DNA of 64,000 nt from Granulosicoccus sp045106475 (GTDB lineage: Bacteria; Pseudomonadota; Gammaproteobacteria; Granulosicoccales; Granulosicoccaceae), in assembly GCA_045106475.1 (NCBI GenBank), contig JBGCEO010000038.1, forward strand, positions 40,577 to 104,576, given 5' to 3'. Of the stretch, positions 44,568 through 53,908 are shown in pieces; the stretch's first letter is position 1; the number at the start of each line of letters is the position of its first letter. Both the position numbers and the translations under genes were made by a program. Below the pieces are notes generated by a model that saw only the letters and a list, made by a program, of their open reading frames with translations, ran no database searches and was not told where the DNA came from.

Positions 44568-45974
44568 ATGCGTACATCATTCAGGACATCAAAGGTCACA
44601 CTGAGCCTAGGCATGGCTTTACTGTGTTTGTCTGCCTGTGATTGGGTTGACTCGACGGGGGTTCAGGGCGAACCACTTTCACCGATGAGCGCTGGAGCCC
44701 TTACCCTCCGCAATGCGCAGCCGTTAACACTCCAGGAGGAGCTACCAGCCACGGTCACAATCATGGGTCAGGGATCAGACCAGCAAAACTGGACATGGAC
44801 GCCCGAGCAAGGAGACGTACGCGCAAGCTGTGAAGCAATTGAAGGATTTAATAGCCAACTAGCAGTTACCAGGATCGAGGAGGCATGCACAAATTCGCAG
44901 GAGTGCACAATCGCATTTGTTGAAGACTTCAACGGCGATACAGCGCAGTTTAATGTTCGTCTACCCCAGTTGCGCGGCCCGGTCGCGTTGGCGTATACGC
45001 TATCTACGATTACCGAGGAAGGTACTCTGCTGACTCGCGAACAACCTCTATGTGGAATCTCTCTAAACGAAGCGCCCTTAGCAGTCGACGATAACTATAT
45101 CGTGTTGAAAAACCAGCGGCGTATCGTAAGCGCGGAAGATCCCGACAGCCTATCTGCCAATGACAAAGATGATGAGGATATTCGCAATCAATCTCTCAGG
45201 ATCAACCCCGTTGCGGTGCAGATGCCAAGCCATGCTGCCGAATTCAGCTTAGGTGAGGATGGAAGTTTTATCTACCGAGCAAGCGCGGATGCTCCGATAA
45301 ACTCACAAGGATTCATTACCGACTCTTTTGTGTATTCAACCAGCGATGGCATTCACGACGTAGAAGCGACGGCGTTCATTACTATAGTGGACAGTAACCG
45401 CTCACCTGTCAGAGCCCAACGTATTCCAGATCTTGAGGTGAGTGTTGTATTGGATGACAACGAACCACCAACGGAATTTGATCTTTCATCGTATTTTTAT
45501 GATCCAGATGGAGACTCACTGCATTTCAGCATCAGACAAGACCTGTTACCTCAGAGCGGAAACATAGCAATTAGCAGTGCAGGAGTGCTCACAGCTCGAC
45601 CCACATTCGAGGATCTAGGTGACTGGCGACTCATTGTCGACGTCACAGATGGTCTTGCCAGCAGCAGTGATATTTTTGACTTGGAAATTCTAGAACCGGA
45701 ACAGGACAATCTACCTCCAATAGCCGAGGATATTCACAATCGCATCGTGCAAAACTCTTTTAGCTACGATGTCAGTGTGTTTTTCAGTGATCCAGACGGT
45801 GATCAGCTTAGCTTTTCAGCGACCGGCCTGCCGGTTGGTGTCAAGATATCCAAAGCGGGTCTGATTACAGGTGAAGCTAACAATGCAAATGCTGGCATCT
45901 CTTTAATCTGGGTAACCGCCAACGACGATCGCGGTGGTTCGGTAACAGACAGGTTCGCATTAGTCATAAATTGA
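44568..45974 (+). CDS. Lipoprotein with cadherin/Ig-like beta-sandwich domains
   Basis: This 468-aa protein has a lipobox LCLSAC. A unique N-terminal part follows, with four cysteines (about 80-165) probably forming disulfides. Three Ig-like units come next: a VCBS-like unit (AVDDNYIVLKN to FITDSFVYSTSDG), a cadherin-like unit (FDLSSYFYDPDGDSLHFSI) and a He_PIG-type unit (VSVFFSDPDGDQLSFSATGLPVG). The DPDGD turns are typical calcium-binding or structural loops. It probably acts in surface adhesion or matrix. It is divergent from the TolA/OmpA-like unit, 238 bp from its ATG. Confidence 0.8.
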   Translation: MRTSFRTSKVTLSLGMALLCLSACDWVDSTGVQGEPLSPMSAGALTLRNAQPLTLQEELPATVTIMGQGSDQQNWTWTPEQGDVRASCEAIEGFNSQLAVTRIEEACTNSQECTIAFVEDFNGDTAQFNVRLPQLRGPVALAYTLSTITEEGTLLTREQPLCGISLNEAPLAVDDNYIVLKNQRRIVSAEDPDSLSANDKDDEDIRNQSLRINPVAVQMPSHAAEFSLGEDGSFIYRASADAPINSQGFITDSFVYSTSDGIHDVEATAFITIVDSNRSPVRAQRIPDLEVSVVLDDNEPPTEFDLSSYFYDPDGDSLHFSIRQDLLPQSGNIAISSAGVLTARPTFEDLGDWRLIVDVTDGLASSSDIFDLEILEPEQDNLPPIAEDIHNRIVQNSFSYDVSVFFSDPDGDQLSFSATGLPVGVKISKAGLITGEANNANAGISLIWVTANDDRGGSVTDRFALVIN

Positions 45975-46006
45975 GCGCACTTGCATGCCCAACAAATGAC
46001 GGCTAT

Positions 46007-46834
46007 CTAGTGAGCCCTTAGCATAATCAGAACCTCTTCATGAAGTTGCCTGGATCCGCTTGCAACAACATATCCTCCGTCCACCGCACTCTCACCCTCC
46101 CAGTTGCTCACCACCCCTCCAGCCGCTTCAATCAGCGGAATGAGTGCCATGATGTCATAGGGTGCCAGATCGCAATCGAGCACCACATCCACGAAACCTG
46201 CAGCCAAGAGTGCATAGGCATAGCAATCACCACCGTATCGGGTAAGTAGTGCCTGATCCCTGACGAGTTCAAATCGTTTTCGATCGATCTTCGTGGTAAA
46301 CATGTCTGGCGTTGTGCAATACATTATTGCCTTATCCAGAGCTAGCCCTGTGCGAGTCGATAGAGTCTGCGATTTATTTGAGCTATGCAGTTGAGCCGAG
46401 GTGTTAGTTGCAATGTAGCGCTCTTTCAAAATTGGCTGATCCATAACACCTAAAACGGCATTGCGGCCGTCATAGAGCCCGATCAGAGTGCCCCACAAGG
46501 GCATACCACTCATAAAAGCACGGGTACCATCGATTGGATCAACAACCCACATTAAGTCGCTGCTACCCACGATCACCTCGTGCTCCTCGCCATAAAAGCC
46601 GATATCCGGAAATTGCTGAATGAGTTGTTCTCTTATAGCGAGTTCGGCTAAACGATCAGCCTGGGTAACCGGATCAAAAGCATCCTCACCCGCCTTGTTT
46701 TCCACCTGCATATCGCTACGAAAATACTGACAAGTGACAACCGCCGCCGCGTCAGCAGCTTTGCAGGCAGCGTCCAGTAGTTGCTCAATAGTGGCAGGAG
46801 CAAGTTCGGTTGGCGGATGTTTGGGCAAGGTCAT
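46007..46834 (-). CDS. hisN: Histidinol-phosphatase, inositol monophosphatase family
   Basis: This 275-aa Mg-dependent phosphatase has the IMPase motifs GEEHE, WVVDPIDGTRAF (metal-binding Asp residues) and LDCDLAPYDIMALIPLIEAAGG. Details such as FMSGMPLWGTLIGL match the HisN branch that dephosphorylates histidinol phosphate, the second-last step of histidine synthesis. Inositol or fructose bisphosphate substrates cannot be excluded. The gene stands alone; no other his genes are near. Confidence 0.85.
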   Translation of the reverse strand: MTLPKHPPTELAPATIEQLLDAACKAADAAAVVTCQYFRSDMQVENKAGEDAFDPVTQADRLAELAIREQLIQQFPDIGFYGEEHEVIVGSSDLMWVVDPIDGTRAFMSGMPLWGTLIGLYDGRNAVLGVMDQPILKERYIATNTSAQLHSSNKSQTLSTRTGLALDKAIMYCTTPDMFTTKIDRKRFELVRDQALLTRYGGDCYAYALLAAGFVDVVLDCDLAPYDIMALIPLIEAAGGVVSNWEGESAVDGGYVVASGSRQLHEEVLIMLRAH

Positions 46835-47151
46835 TGGTTAGTTATCTCTAGGATACGGTGATGATGAAAAAATGTCCGATCAGGCTAATTCATCTTGGGG
46901 GAACAATGTTATCGCTGAGCAGGTAGCAACACTCTAACCTGTATACCGATTTAAACAAGACAAGTTGTTGACAGCGGCATGATGTTTTGACGCTGCTTAT
47001 GCGCACAGAGCGCCAGACAACAACAGTACATTGCGCGATAAAACCATCAAGCTTAAATCAGTGTGAATATTTTATCCCATCGCCTTGAATTGGGCACTAT
47101 CCCCGCCTATAAACCTCAGCCCGACTGAGAGCTAGAAGTTCGACAAACAAA
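46835..47151. promoter_or_regulatory. Divergent intergenic region with a sigma70-like promoter for the small lipoprotein gene
   Basis: On the plus strand TTGAAT (47085-47090), a 17-base spacer and TATAAA (47108-47113) lie about 40 bp before the GTG at 47152. The rest of the 317 bp shows no ORF with a ribosome site. The hisN promoter must be at the other end but was not clear. Confidence 0.55.
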
Positions 47152-47454
47152 GTGATTGTTCCAAATCTAATCGATCTGTCTGGTGATTTGCCAAAGAGAC
47201 GCAACGCATTTATCGCCATGTGCCTGATGCCATTCCTGGGCGCCTGCTCTCATGTCAACATGAAGCAAGTAGCGTATGAAGTACTGCGGCAGGAAGACTG
47301 CCGCCGTAACCAGCTTGAAGTCTTCTGCTCACGTAATTTTGCCAGTGAATACCTGGAGTATGAGCGACAAAGACAAGAGTATCTAAGAAGTCAGACGCAA
47401 GGACAATGGCGACTGAGCTCCAATAACGCTACACTTAATGCTCTGCATCGTTAA
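47152..47454 (+). CDS. Small putative lipoprotein, unknown function
   Basis: This 100-aa protein, starting at GTG, has a basic segment (KRRN) and a hydrophobic stretch ending in the lipobox FLGAC (Cys 32). The mature part, about 69 residues, is charged, helix-prone and carries two further cysteines (RQEDCRRNQLEVFCSRNF). No family recognised. It ends 28 bp before the glycerophosphodiesterase gene, which suggests an operon. Confidence 0.6.
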   Translation: MIVPNLIDLSGDLPKRRNAFIAMCLMPFLGACSHVNMKQVAYEVLRQEDCRRNQLEVFCSRNFASEYLEYERQRQEYLRSQTQGQWRLSSNNATLNALHR

Positions 47455-47482
47455 TATCTACGGTTTATAAGGACCTTCGTTA

Positions 47483-48229
47483 ATGAGCCAAAATGGGCCT
47501 GCGCTACTTGCTCCTGTCATAGCCCATCGCGGGGCCTCGGCAGATGCTCCCGAAAACACGCTCGCAGCTCTTAATCTAGCGGCAGAGCACGGAGCAAGCT
47601 GCGTAGAAATTGATGTCAGTATTAGTGCAGACAATATTGCGTTTGTGCATCATGATGATCAGCTGGATCGATGTACCTCAGGCAGCGGACTACTGTGCGA
47701 ACACACAGCCGAACAGTTAGATCAATTAGATGCCAGCAAAGGCATGGAGGGGTTTGAGGGTGAGCCTCTTCCCAGATTGAGTGCTGTATTTGAGCTTCTT
47801 GTATCGCGTAAGCTGGGATTAAACCTGGAAATCAAACCTAGAGCCGGTTTGGAAGAAAGCACCGTTGAAGCCATCTGCCAATTGGTCGAATCGCAATGGC
47901 CGAACCATTTGCCACTGGTTTTCTCAAGCTTCTGTCGTCATTCGCTTCAGCTGGCAAAGGATCGCTTACCGAACATCTCTCGCGGATTGTTGGTTGGAGA
48001 CGTACCCGATGACTGGCCTTCTCTGATCAAGCAGTTTGAGTGCCGTAATTTACACTGCGACGGCGCTCGCCTGACTGCTGATCAAACAACGCAGCTTCTC
48101 GAGGCAAACGTGGGTGTTTACTGCTACACCGTAAATGATGTAGACAAGGCAAAAGTGTTGCTCGAGTATGGCGTTCATGGCGTGTTTACCGACTATCCCA
48201 AGCGTTTGTCTAGTTCGCTCTCGATTTAA
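47483..48229 (+). CDS. ugpQ: Glycerophosphodiester phosphodiesterase (cytoplasmic UgpQ type)
   Basis: It splits glycerophosphodiesters into an alcohol and glycerol-3-phosphate. The start has AHRGASADAPENTLAA, with the catalytic His and Arg. Then come CVEIDVSISADNIAFVHHDDQLDRCTSG, with metal-binding Glu, Asp and the second His, and a late GVHGVFTDYP. 248 aa without a signal peptide points to the cytoplasmic form. Its 3' end overlaps that of the convergent hydrolase gene by 20 bp. The symbol is by similarity of type; no ugp transporter is nearby. Confidence 0.88.
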   Translation: MSQNGPALLAPVIAHRGASADAPENTLAALNLAAEHGASCVEIDVSISADNIAFVHHDDQLDRCTSGSGLLCEHTAEQLDQLDASKGMEGFEGEPLPRLSAVFELLVSRKLGLNLEIKPRAGLEESTVEAICQLVESQWPNHLPLVFSSFCRHSLQLAKDRLPNISRGLLVGDVPDDWPSLIKQFECRNLHCDGARLTADQTTQLLEANVGVYCYTVNDVDKAKVLLEYGVHGVFTDYPKRLSSSLSI

Positions 48230-49127
48230 ACTGCGTACCGGATATTCGTGCGGGATCGTCGTTCTGCAGAGCATCCAGCACATCAGGCCAAATAGATTCC
48301 CAACAACAACCGTGGTTGAAATTCTTTAGTACAAAGGCGCTGGCCTGGGGCTGCCGAACAATAAACGGTTGCACCAGCTGAGGTGGAATTATGGCGTCCT
48401 TTGCTCCTAATAGATGCCATTGCCAAACGCTATCACGCAGCAAAGGCTGACTTGCCGGATTGAGAGAGCTGAAAAGAGGAGTATAGCCATGGTGGCGGAT
48501 CCAGGCCTCGGTATCCAGGTTGCCCGCAATGGTAATCAGTCGGGAAACACTCGGTAAGCGCTCTGCGAGAAGCAAAGCCAGAGCACCGCCACCGCTGTGC
48601 CCAAACAGCCAAAGTTCTGTGGCCTCGAAGCGCTTGGCAAGCGCTCGAATACCCGATGCCATGCTCTCGATCACCGTGTCCGAATATCTTGCGGAGGTCC
48701 ATAGAGAGTTATCGCAACCTTGATCCTGAGCCGTACCGTTGTAACAGGGCCGTCCCAGATAAGCCGCCGGTAGAGATTCCAGGGCCATTAGCCTGAGCAT
48801 AAGGGGATTTCTAGGCGTTGGATCGGACATGATGATAGTTCGATGCTTCCAGGGCGACCCATCTCCTTCCAGATAAATCCTCAGCACCTTGCTTTCGGTT
48901 TCTGGCACCGGCTTTACACTAAAGGGTCTATTGGCAAAAGAGGTCAGATCATAGCCCGCTGCTCTGACATTTTTTTGGTAAAGCCCTTTATCCTTGGCAA
49001 GCCTTTCAAGTTTCCCTCCTGGAGAGGCGCAGGATTGCAAAAAAGCTCCCACCAGCAATACCAGTAAAAGCGGCCAATTCAGGCCTTTCTTTCGATCCAG
49101 CAACCTACAGTTATGTCGTCTAGTCAT
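48210..49127 (-). CDS. Alpha/beta-hydrolase lipoprotein
   Basis: This 305-aa protein has an N-terminal hydrophobic segment ending in the lipobox LQSC (Cys 33). The nucleophile elbow GHSGGG lies near residue 175. An Asp (LGAKDAIIPP) and a His (KNFNHGCCW) complete a likely catalytic triad. RIYLEGDGSPW near the N-terminal strand resembles an oxyanion region. It may be an esterase or lipase in the periplasm or outer membrane. The substrate is unknown. Confidence 0.78.
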   Translation of the reverse strand: MTRRHNCRLLDRKKGLNWPLLLVLLVGAFLQSCASPGGKLERLAKDKGLYQKNVRAAGYDLTSFANRPFSVKPVPETESKVLRIYLEGDGSPWKHRTIIMSDPTPRNPLMLRLMALESLPAAYLGRPCYNGTAQDQGCDNSLWTSARYSDTVIESMASGIRALAKRFEATELWLFGHSGGGALALLLAERLPSVSRLITIAGNLDTEAWIRHHGYTPLFSSLNPASQPLLRDSVWQWHLLGAKDAIIPPQLVQPFIVRQPQASAFVLKNFNHGCCWESIWPDVLDALQNDDPARISGTQFKSRAN

Positions 49128-49275
49128 TGATGTACAGTCGCACTATTGAACGCTAGCGCCTTATACTGTAACGCTGAATAGGCCAAAGCTGCATTATCCA
49201 TAAAATATGAATTGCAACTTTCGCAGTGGGGCAGCGCCAACAGCTCCGTCATAATTTCTACTCGGTGAAGAACGG

Positions 49276-50388
49276 ATGATGTTTTTGAGGGAACTTCGTA
49301 AATTAAGTCAATCAACTCAAGCGGCAGGTCTTGTGGTGATTGTACTTGCCCTGTGGATGGCCAGCGGACTGTTCAGATCCAATGATACCGATGCAGCGAA
49401 TCAGTCACAACCGACACCTTTAATGGCAGTCGAGATCACTACCGCGCAGCTTGATACAGTGGCTCGCGAAATCGAATTGCAAGGATGGCTGGAGCCCGTT
49501 CAACATCTTCTGCTAAAAGCGCAAACCAGCGGTGCGATTGAGTCAGTACTGGTCAATAAAGGCACAAGAGTAAAACAGGGCGAGGTTCTGGTTCAACTGG
49601 ATCAGGCTGGTAGACAAAACATCCTGACAGAAGCGCAGGCAAGAGTAAAAACTGCTCAAAGTGAGCAGGCGGCAGCGCTTTCTCTTAGGCAGCAACGACT
49701 TCAATCCCAGCTACAACTGGAACAAAGTGAAGCTGCCCTTGAAGCGGCCCTGGCACAACTGGCCAGCGTTGAATTGGATATAGCCAATACCTCGATCAAA
49801 GCGCCTTTTGGCGGCATAGTCAACGATCTGCCTGCTGATAGGGGCGAATTGATTGAGCGTGGAGATGTAGTTGCCGAAGTTATCGACGATAGTGCTTTTG
49901 ATGTTAGCGCACGAGCAGCCCAACAAACCCTTTCTGAGCTACGAATTGGTCAGGCTGTGAGTGTAGAGCTGATCACCGGGCAAACGCTGGTCGGTTCGCT
50001 GACGTACATATCTTCGATTGCAGATCAGCAAACGCGCAGTTTTAAGGTCGAGGCACGCGTAGAGAACACAGTGGGTGCAATCGCAGCCGGTGTCAGTGCA
50101 TCGCTCAGCATCCCTGTAGAACAGGTAGAAGCAGTATTCATCACGCCTTCGGCATTCTCTCTGGGCGAGAGTGGAGAGCTTGGCGTAAAAGCTGTCGATA
50201 GCGATAGCCGAGTGATATTTCTACCAATTGAGTTAGTTAGTACAGCACTCGATGGCGCCTGGGTGAGCGGCATACCTGAAGGTAGCCAACTAATCACCCT
50301 GGGCCAGGGTTTTGTCAACGTCGGCGAACAGGTAAAAACCGTCGCCGCTAAACAGTATCTTGATTCTTCGCAAGAGAGCGGCAGCTGA
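49276..50388 (+). CDS. RND efflux system periplasmic adaptor (membrane fusion protein)
   Basis: The 370-aa HlyD/AcrA-type protein has an N-terminal membrane anchor (about 19-34) and a barrel-sandwich lipoyl motif (QTSGAIESVLVNKGTRVKQGEVLVQLD). A coiled-coil hairpin (about 115-165), the second lipoyl half (TSIKAPFGGIVNDLPADRGE) and the beta-barrel (AVSVELITGQTLVGSLTYIS) follow. It bridges the pump encoded next to an outer-membrane channel. No TolC-type gene is adjacent. ATG 49276 or the next codon are equal candidates. Confidence 0.92.
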   Translation: MMFLRELRKLSQSTQAAGLVVIVLALWMASGLFRSNDTDAANQSQPTPLMAVEITTAQLDTVAREIELQGWLEPVQHLLLKAQTSGAIESVLVNKGTRVKQGEVLVQLDQAGRQNILTEAQARVKTAQSEQAAALSLRQQRLQSQLQLEQSEAALEAALAQLASVELDIANTSIKAPFGGIVNDLPADRGELIERGDVVAEVIDDSAFDVSARAAQQTLSELRIGQAVSVELITGQTLVGSLTYISSIADQQTRSFKVEARVENTVGAIAAGVSASLSIPVEQVEAVFITPSAFSLGESGELGVKAVDSDSRVIFLPIELVSTALDGAWVSGIPEGSQLITLGQGFVNVGEQVKTVAAKQYLDSSQESGS

Positions 50389-50389
50389 G

Positions 50390-53300
50390 ATGAAATCGCT
50401 GATTAACGCTGCTTTCGATCGGAACCGTACGGTCATCATGCTGCTGCTCTTCCTGTTGGGCAGTGGCATAGTCGCCTATAAGAGTATCCCGAAAGAGTCA
50501 GAGCCTGATGTTCCGATACCCATCATCTATGTGTCGATGAGCCATGATGGCATCTCACCCGATGACGCAGAGCGTTTGCTGGTCAGGCCAATGGAAAAAG
50601 AGCTTCAAAGTATAAGCGGCCTCAAGCAGATGAGTGGCACCGCCAGTGAAGGCCATGCATCAGTACTACTCGAATTCGATGCAGGTTTTGACGGTGACAC
50701 TGCGCTTGCAGATGTAAGAGAACGCGTTGACGCTGCAAAATCAAACCTCCCAACGGCAACGGATGAGCCCACAGTCAACGAACTCAACGTTGCTTTGTTT
50801 CCAGTATTGAATATCAGCCTGTCCGGTGCCCTGCCTGAGCGAACGCTCATTCGCATTGCAAGGAACCTGAAAGACAAGCTCGAGGCATTGCCAGGTGTAC
50901 TTGAAGCCGACATAGCCGGTGAGCGCGAAGAGGTGATGGAAATAATAGTCGATCCTCTGGTGATGGAAACCTATCAAGTGGATTTCGATTCACTTTTTAG
51001 CTTAATCAGAAATAACAACCTGTTGGTGGCTGCCGGCGCAATTGACACGGGTGCTGGTCGTATGGTTCTCAAGGTGCCGGGAGTGATAGAGAACATTGCC
51101 GATGTCATGCGCCTACCCGTCAAGGTCACCGATACTGCCGTGGTGACCTTTGGCGACGTTGCCAGTATTCGGCGCACTTACAAGGATCCTTCCAGTTTTG
51201 CAAGGCTCAATGGACAACCCACTCTCGTGCTCGAGATATCCAAACGTCTGGGTGCCAACATCATAGAAACCATCGAATCTGTTCGCGACACGATCGATGC
51301 TGAGCGACAGAAATTGCCACCAACGCTGGTCATCGGCTTTCACCAGGATAAATCTGAAGAAACCAAGACCATGTTGACCGATCTTCAGAACAACGTAATT
51401 TCCGGCGTTGTACTTGTCATGATCGTGATCATGGCAACACTCGGGATTCGATCATCCATACTCGTAGGCTTTGCAATTCCCGGATCGTTTCTGACAGGCA
51501 TTTTAGTCATCAACGCAATGGGATATACCATGAATGTTGTTGTACTGTTCAGCCTGATATTGGTTGTCGGAATGCTGGTTGACGGCGCAATAATCGTCTC
51601 TGAGCTGGCAGATAGAAACATTGATGAGGGCATGAGCACCCAGGACGCCTATGCAAGTGCGGCTACTCGGATGTCCTGGCCGGTTATTGCATCCACATTC
51701 ACAACGCTGGCGGTGTTCTTCCCGCTGTTATTCTGGCCAGGGCTGATCGGACAGTTCATGCGCTATATGCCGATAACGGTGATCAGCTGCCTGTTGGCAT
51801 CACTGGCAATGGCGCTGGTTTTCATTCCTGTGTTGGGCAAATCCATTGGGCGTCCATCGACCGGTCGAATCAGTCAAAAACCAAGCGAGTTGGTCAACAC
51901 AGTAGATTCCGGGTTTTGGAGTATTGAGCAAATTCTGGATGGTAGTAAAGGCTTAAAATCCCATTACGTACACACACTCCATAGCTTGTTGATGCGCCCG
52001 GTCAAGACACTTTTGGCCGTGCTTTCGTTTACCGTTGCCAGCTATCTGGTTTACGCCTTTCTGGGCAAGGGCGTCGAATTTTTTCCAAGTGTTGAACCGG
52101 AGTCTATGGCTGTACAGGTTCATGCTCGCGGCGACTTATCGATCTATGAAAAGGACAAAATACTAAAACAGGTGGAACAGCGCTTGTTCAATCGCGATGA
52201 GATTGAATCTGTATATACCAGAACGGGCAGTGATGACCAGGATGGGGGCGATGTGATCGGTAGCATACAACTGGAGTTTGTTGATTGGGACCAACGTCGC
52301 AAGGCTGAAATCATAGCGGCAGAACTTCGAGAAGAGCTCAGTGATATAGCGGGCATCAGGATCGAATTTCTAGCCAATGAGGGCGGACCGGATGGCGGCG
52401 GTAAACCGATCAATATTCAAGTTAGTGCACCGGTAGCCAAACTTGATCAAGCAGTCGACACCATAAAATCCATCATGCGCGACCAAGAAGGCTTTATCGA
52501 CATTGATGATAATCGGCCACTACCCGGTATTGAATGGCGACTAACAGTTGATCGTGAACAAGCTGCTCGCTATGGCGCTGATATAGCATTGATAGGCAAT
52601 GCCATTCAGCTGATTACGACAGGGATTCGTGTGGCTGGATACCGCCCGGATGATGCTACGGATGAATTAGACATACGCGTGCGCTATCCTCTAAATCAGC
52701 GTCACCTTGATCAAATATCGCAGCTCAAAGTACCTACCCATCAAGGCATGGTACCTATATCTAATTTTGTATCGGTAAATCCTGCGCCTAAAACAGGGGT
52801 GATTCAGCGCGTAGGTGGTAAGCGAGTTATCACTATTGAAGCAGATGTCGCCGAGGACAAACTGGCCGATACCGAGCTAACACTGTTGCAGAAGAGTTTA
52901 ACTGCTGCTGCCGTTGACCCGGACATTGCGGTCGAATTCAAAGGCGAAGCAGAAGAACAGCAGGAAACCATGACGTTCTTGTTGGCAGCGTTTGTGTCTG
53001 CCCTTTTTCTCATGACAATCATCCTGGTGACTCAATTCAACAGCCTTTATCAAGCGTTTTTGATACTAACCGCCATTGTATTCTCAACTTCAGGGGTGCT
53101 GATAGGCTTAATGATTACCGGGCAGACCTTCGGCATCGTCATGGTAGGAATTGGCATCATTGCCCTTGCAGGCATCGTAGTGAACAACAATATTGTGTTA
53201 ATCGATACTTTCAACACCTATCGACGAGACGGTATGGCAGCGATGGAGGCAGCCTTGTTAACTGGATCAGTTCGAGCCCGCCCTGTTCTCCTGACAGCTG

Positions 53301-53557
53301 TTACCACTATCTTGGGTCTTATACCCATGGTATTTGCAATGAACATCGATCTGATTGATCGAGAGCTCTCTTTTGGCGCTCCTTCTACACAATGGTGGAC
53401 GCAATTGTCCAGCGCCATTGCCGGAGGTCTAGCTTTTACCACGCTATTGACGTTGTTTCTCACGCCCTGCTTGCTGGTATTAGGTGCTCAGGTTTCAGAG
53501 CACTTCGCCAATAAAAGGCGCTCTAGCCATACCATGCGGCGTGCTGATCTTCTCTGA
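50390..53557 (+). CDS. RND-family efflux transporter permease
   Basis: This 1055-aa inner-membrane pump has twelve membrane segments and two large periplasmic loops. RND hallmarks are RNRTVIMLLLFLLGSGIVAYKSIPKESEPDVPIPIIYV at the start, GMLVDGAIIVSELADRNIDEG with the proton-relay Asp in TM4, and GIGIIALAGIVVNNNIVLIDTFN near TM10-11. It exports drugs, detergents or metals; the sequence style fits the AcrB/MdtB-like hydrophobic-compound group. ATG 50390 begins 1 bp after the adaptor stop, so the two are coupled. Confidence 0.93.
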   Translation: MKSLINAAFDRNRTVIMLLLFLLGSGIVAYKSIPKESEPDVPIPIIYVSMSHDGISPDDAERLLVRPMEKELQSISGLKQMSGTASEGHASVLLEFDAGFDGDTALADVRERVDAAKSNLPTATDEPTVNELNVALFPVLNISLSGALPERTLIRIARNLKDKLEALPGVLEADIAGEREEVMEIIVDPLVMETYQVDFDSLFSLIRNNNLLVAAGAIDTGAGRMVLKVPGVIENIADVMRLPVKVTDTAVVTFGDVASIRRTYKDPSSFARLNGQPTLVLEISKRLGANIIETIESVRDTIDAERQKLPPTLVIGFHQDKSEETKTMLTDLQNNVISGVVLVMIVIMATLGIRSSILVGFAIPGSFLTGILVINAMGYTMNVVVLFSLILVVGMLVDGAIIVSELADRNIDEGMSTQDAYASAATRMSWPVIASTFTTLAVFFPLLFWPGLIGQFMRYMPITVISCLLASLAMALVFIPVLGKSIGRPSTGRISQKPSELVNTVDSGFWSIEQILDGSKGLKSHYVHTLHSLLMRPVKTLLAVLSFTVASYLVYAFLGKGVEFFPSVEPESMAVQVHARGDLSIYEKDKILKQVEQRLFNRDEIESVYTRTGSDDQDGGDVIGSIQLEFVDWDQRRKAEIIAAELREELSDIAGIRIEFLANEGGPDGGGKPINIQVSAPVAKLDQAVDTIKSIMRDQEGFIDIDDNRPLPGIEWRLTVDREQAARYGADIALIGNAIQLITTGIRVAGYRPDDATDELDIRVRYPLNQRHLDQISQLKVPTHQGMVPISNFVSVNPAPKTGVIQRVGGKRVITIEADVAEDKLADTELTLLQKSLTAAAVDPDIAVEFKGEAEEQQETMTFLLAAFVSALFLMTIILVTQFNSLYQAFLILTAIVFSTSGVLIGLMITGQTFGIVMVGIGIIALAGIVVNNNIVLIDTFNTYRRDGMAAMEAALLTGSVRARPVLLTAVTTILGLIPMVFAMNIDLIDRELSFGAPSTQWWTQLSSAIAGGLAFTTLLTLFLTPCLLVLGAQVSEHFANKRRSSHTMRRADLL

Positions 53558-53637
53558 CGGCCATCTGGTTCAGCAGTTGCGCACTGCAAGGTAGCTTTGA
53601 ATGAGGGCTACTACAGAGCATGAGGAGAAGACGCCAA

Positions 53638-53687
53638 GGATCGCGTAAACCGGCGACAACTTCTGCTATCAGCCGGCACTGCGATCC
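53638..53687. repeat. Stem-loop between efflux operon and tRNA-Glu
   Basis: Arms GGATCGC / GCGATCC enclose CCGGC / GCCGG, with a 17-base loop. No T-run follows on either strand. It may stabilise the tRNA precursor 3' trailer (minus strand) or end the efflux mRNA; this cannot be decided. Confidence 0.4.
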
Positions 53688-53700
53688 AGGAAAAAGAAGG

Positions 53701-53776
53701 TGGCGTCCCCTAGGGGACTCGAACCCCTGTTACCGCCGTGAAAGGGCGGTGTCCTAGGCCACTAGACGAAGGGGAC
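53701..53776 (-). tRNA. tRNA-Glu (anticodon TTC), 3' CCA encoded
   Basis: Read on the minus strand the 76-base gene folds as a complete cloverleaf. The acceptor is GTCCCCT / AGGGGAC, the discriminator is G, and CCA is encoded. The anticodon stem CCGCC / GGCGG has loop CTTTCAC, giving anticodon TTC. The T-arm carries GGTTCGAGTCC. No integrase or duplicated tRNA end was seen nearby. Confidence 0.97.
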
Positions 53777-53853
53777 ATCTGTTTGCTGGAGAACCCAGCG
53801 CCTTCGAGCTGCGCAGTATACCCGAAACTATTTGGCTATGACGCCGGTGCGAG

Positions 53854-53892
53854 AAAAAAGTCTGCCAAAAAACTAAAATAAAAGACAGACTT
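53854..53892 (-). terminator. Candidate terminator after the flagellar regulatory operon
   Basis: On the minus strand AAGTCTG and CAGACTT pair over 7 bp around a 21-base T-rich loop, followed by TTTTC. It begins 17 bp after the end of the GGDEF-like gene. The long loop lowers certainty. Confidence 0.55.
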
Positions 53893-53908
53893 GGCAATTC
53901 AAAGCCTT

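Noticed and set aside
53701..53776. tRNA-Glu as an integration site for a mobile element
   Set aside because: No integrase, no repeated tRNA 3' end and no change in gene content next to it.
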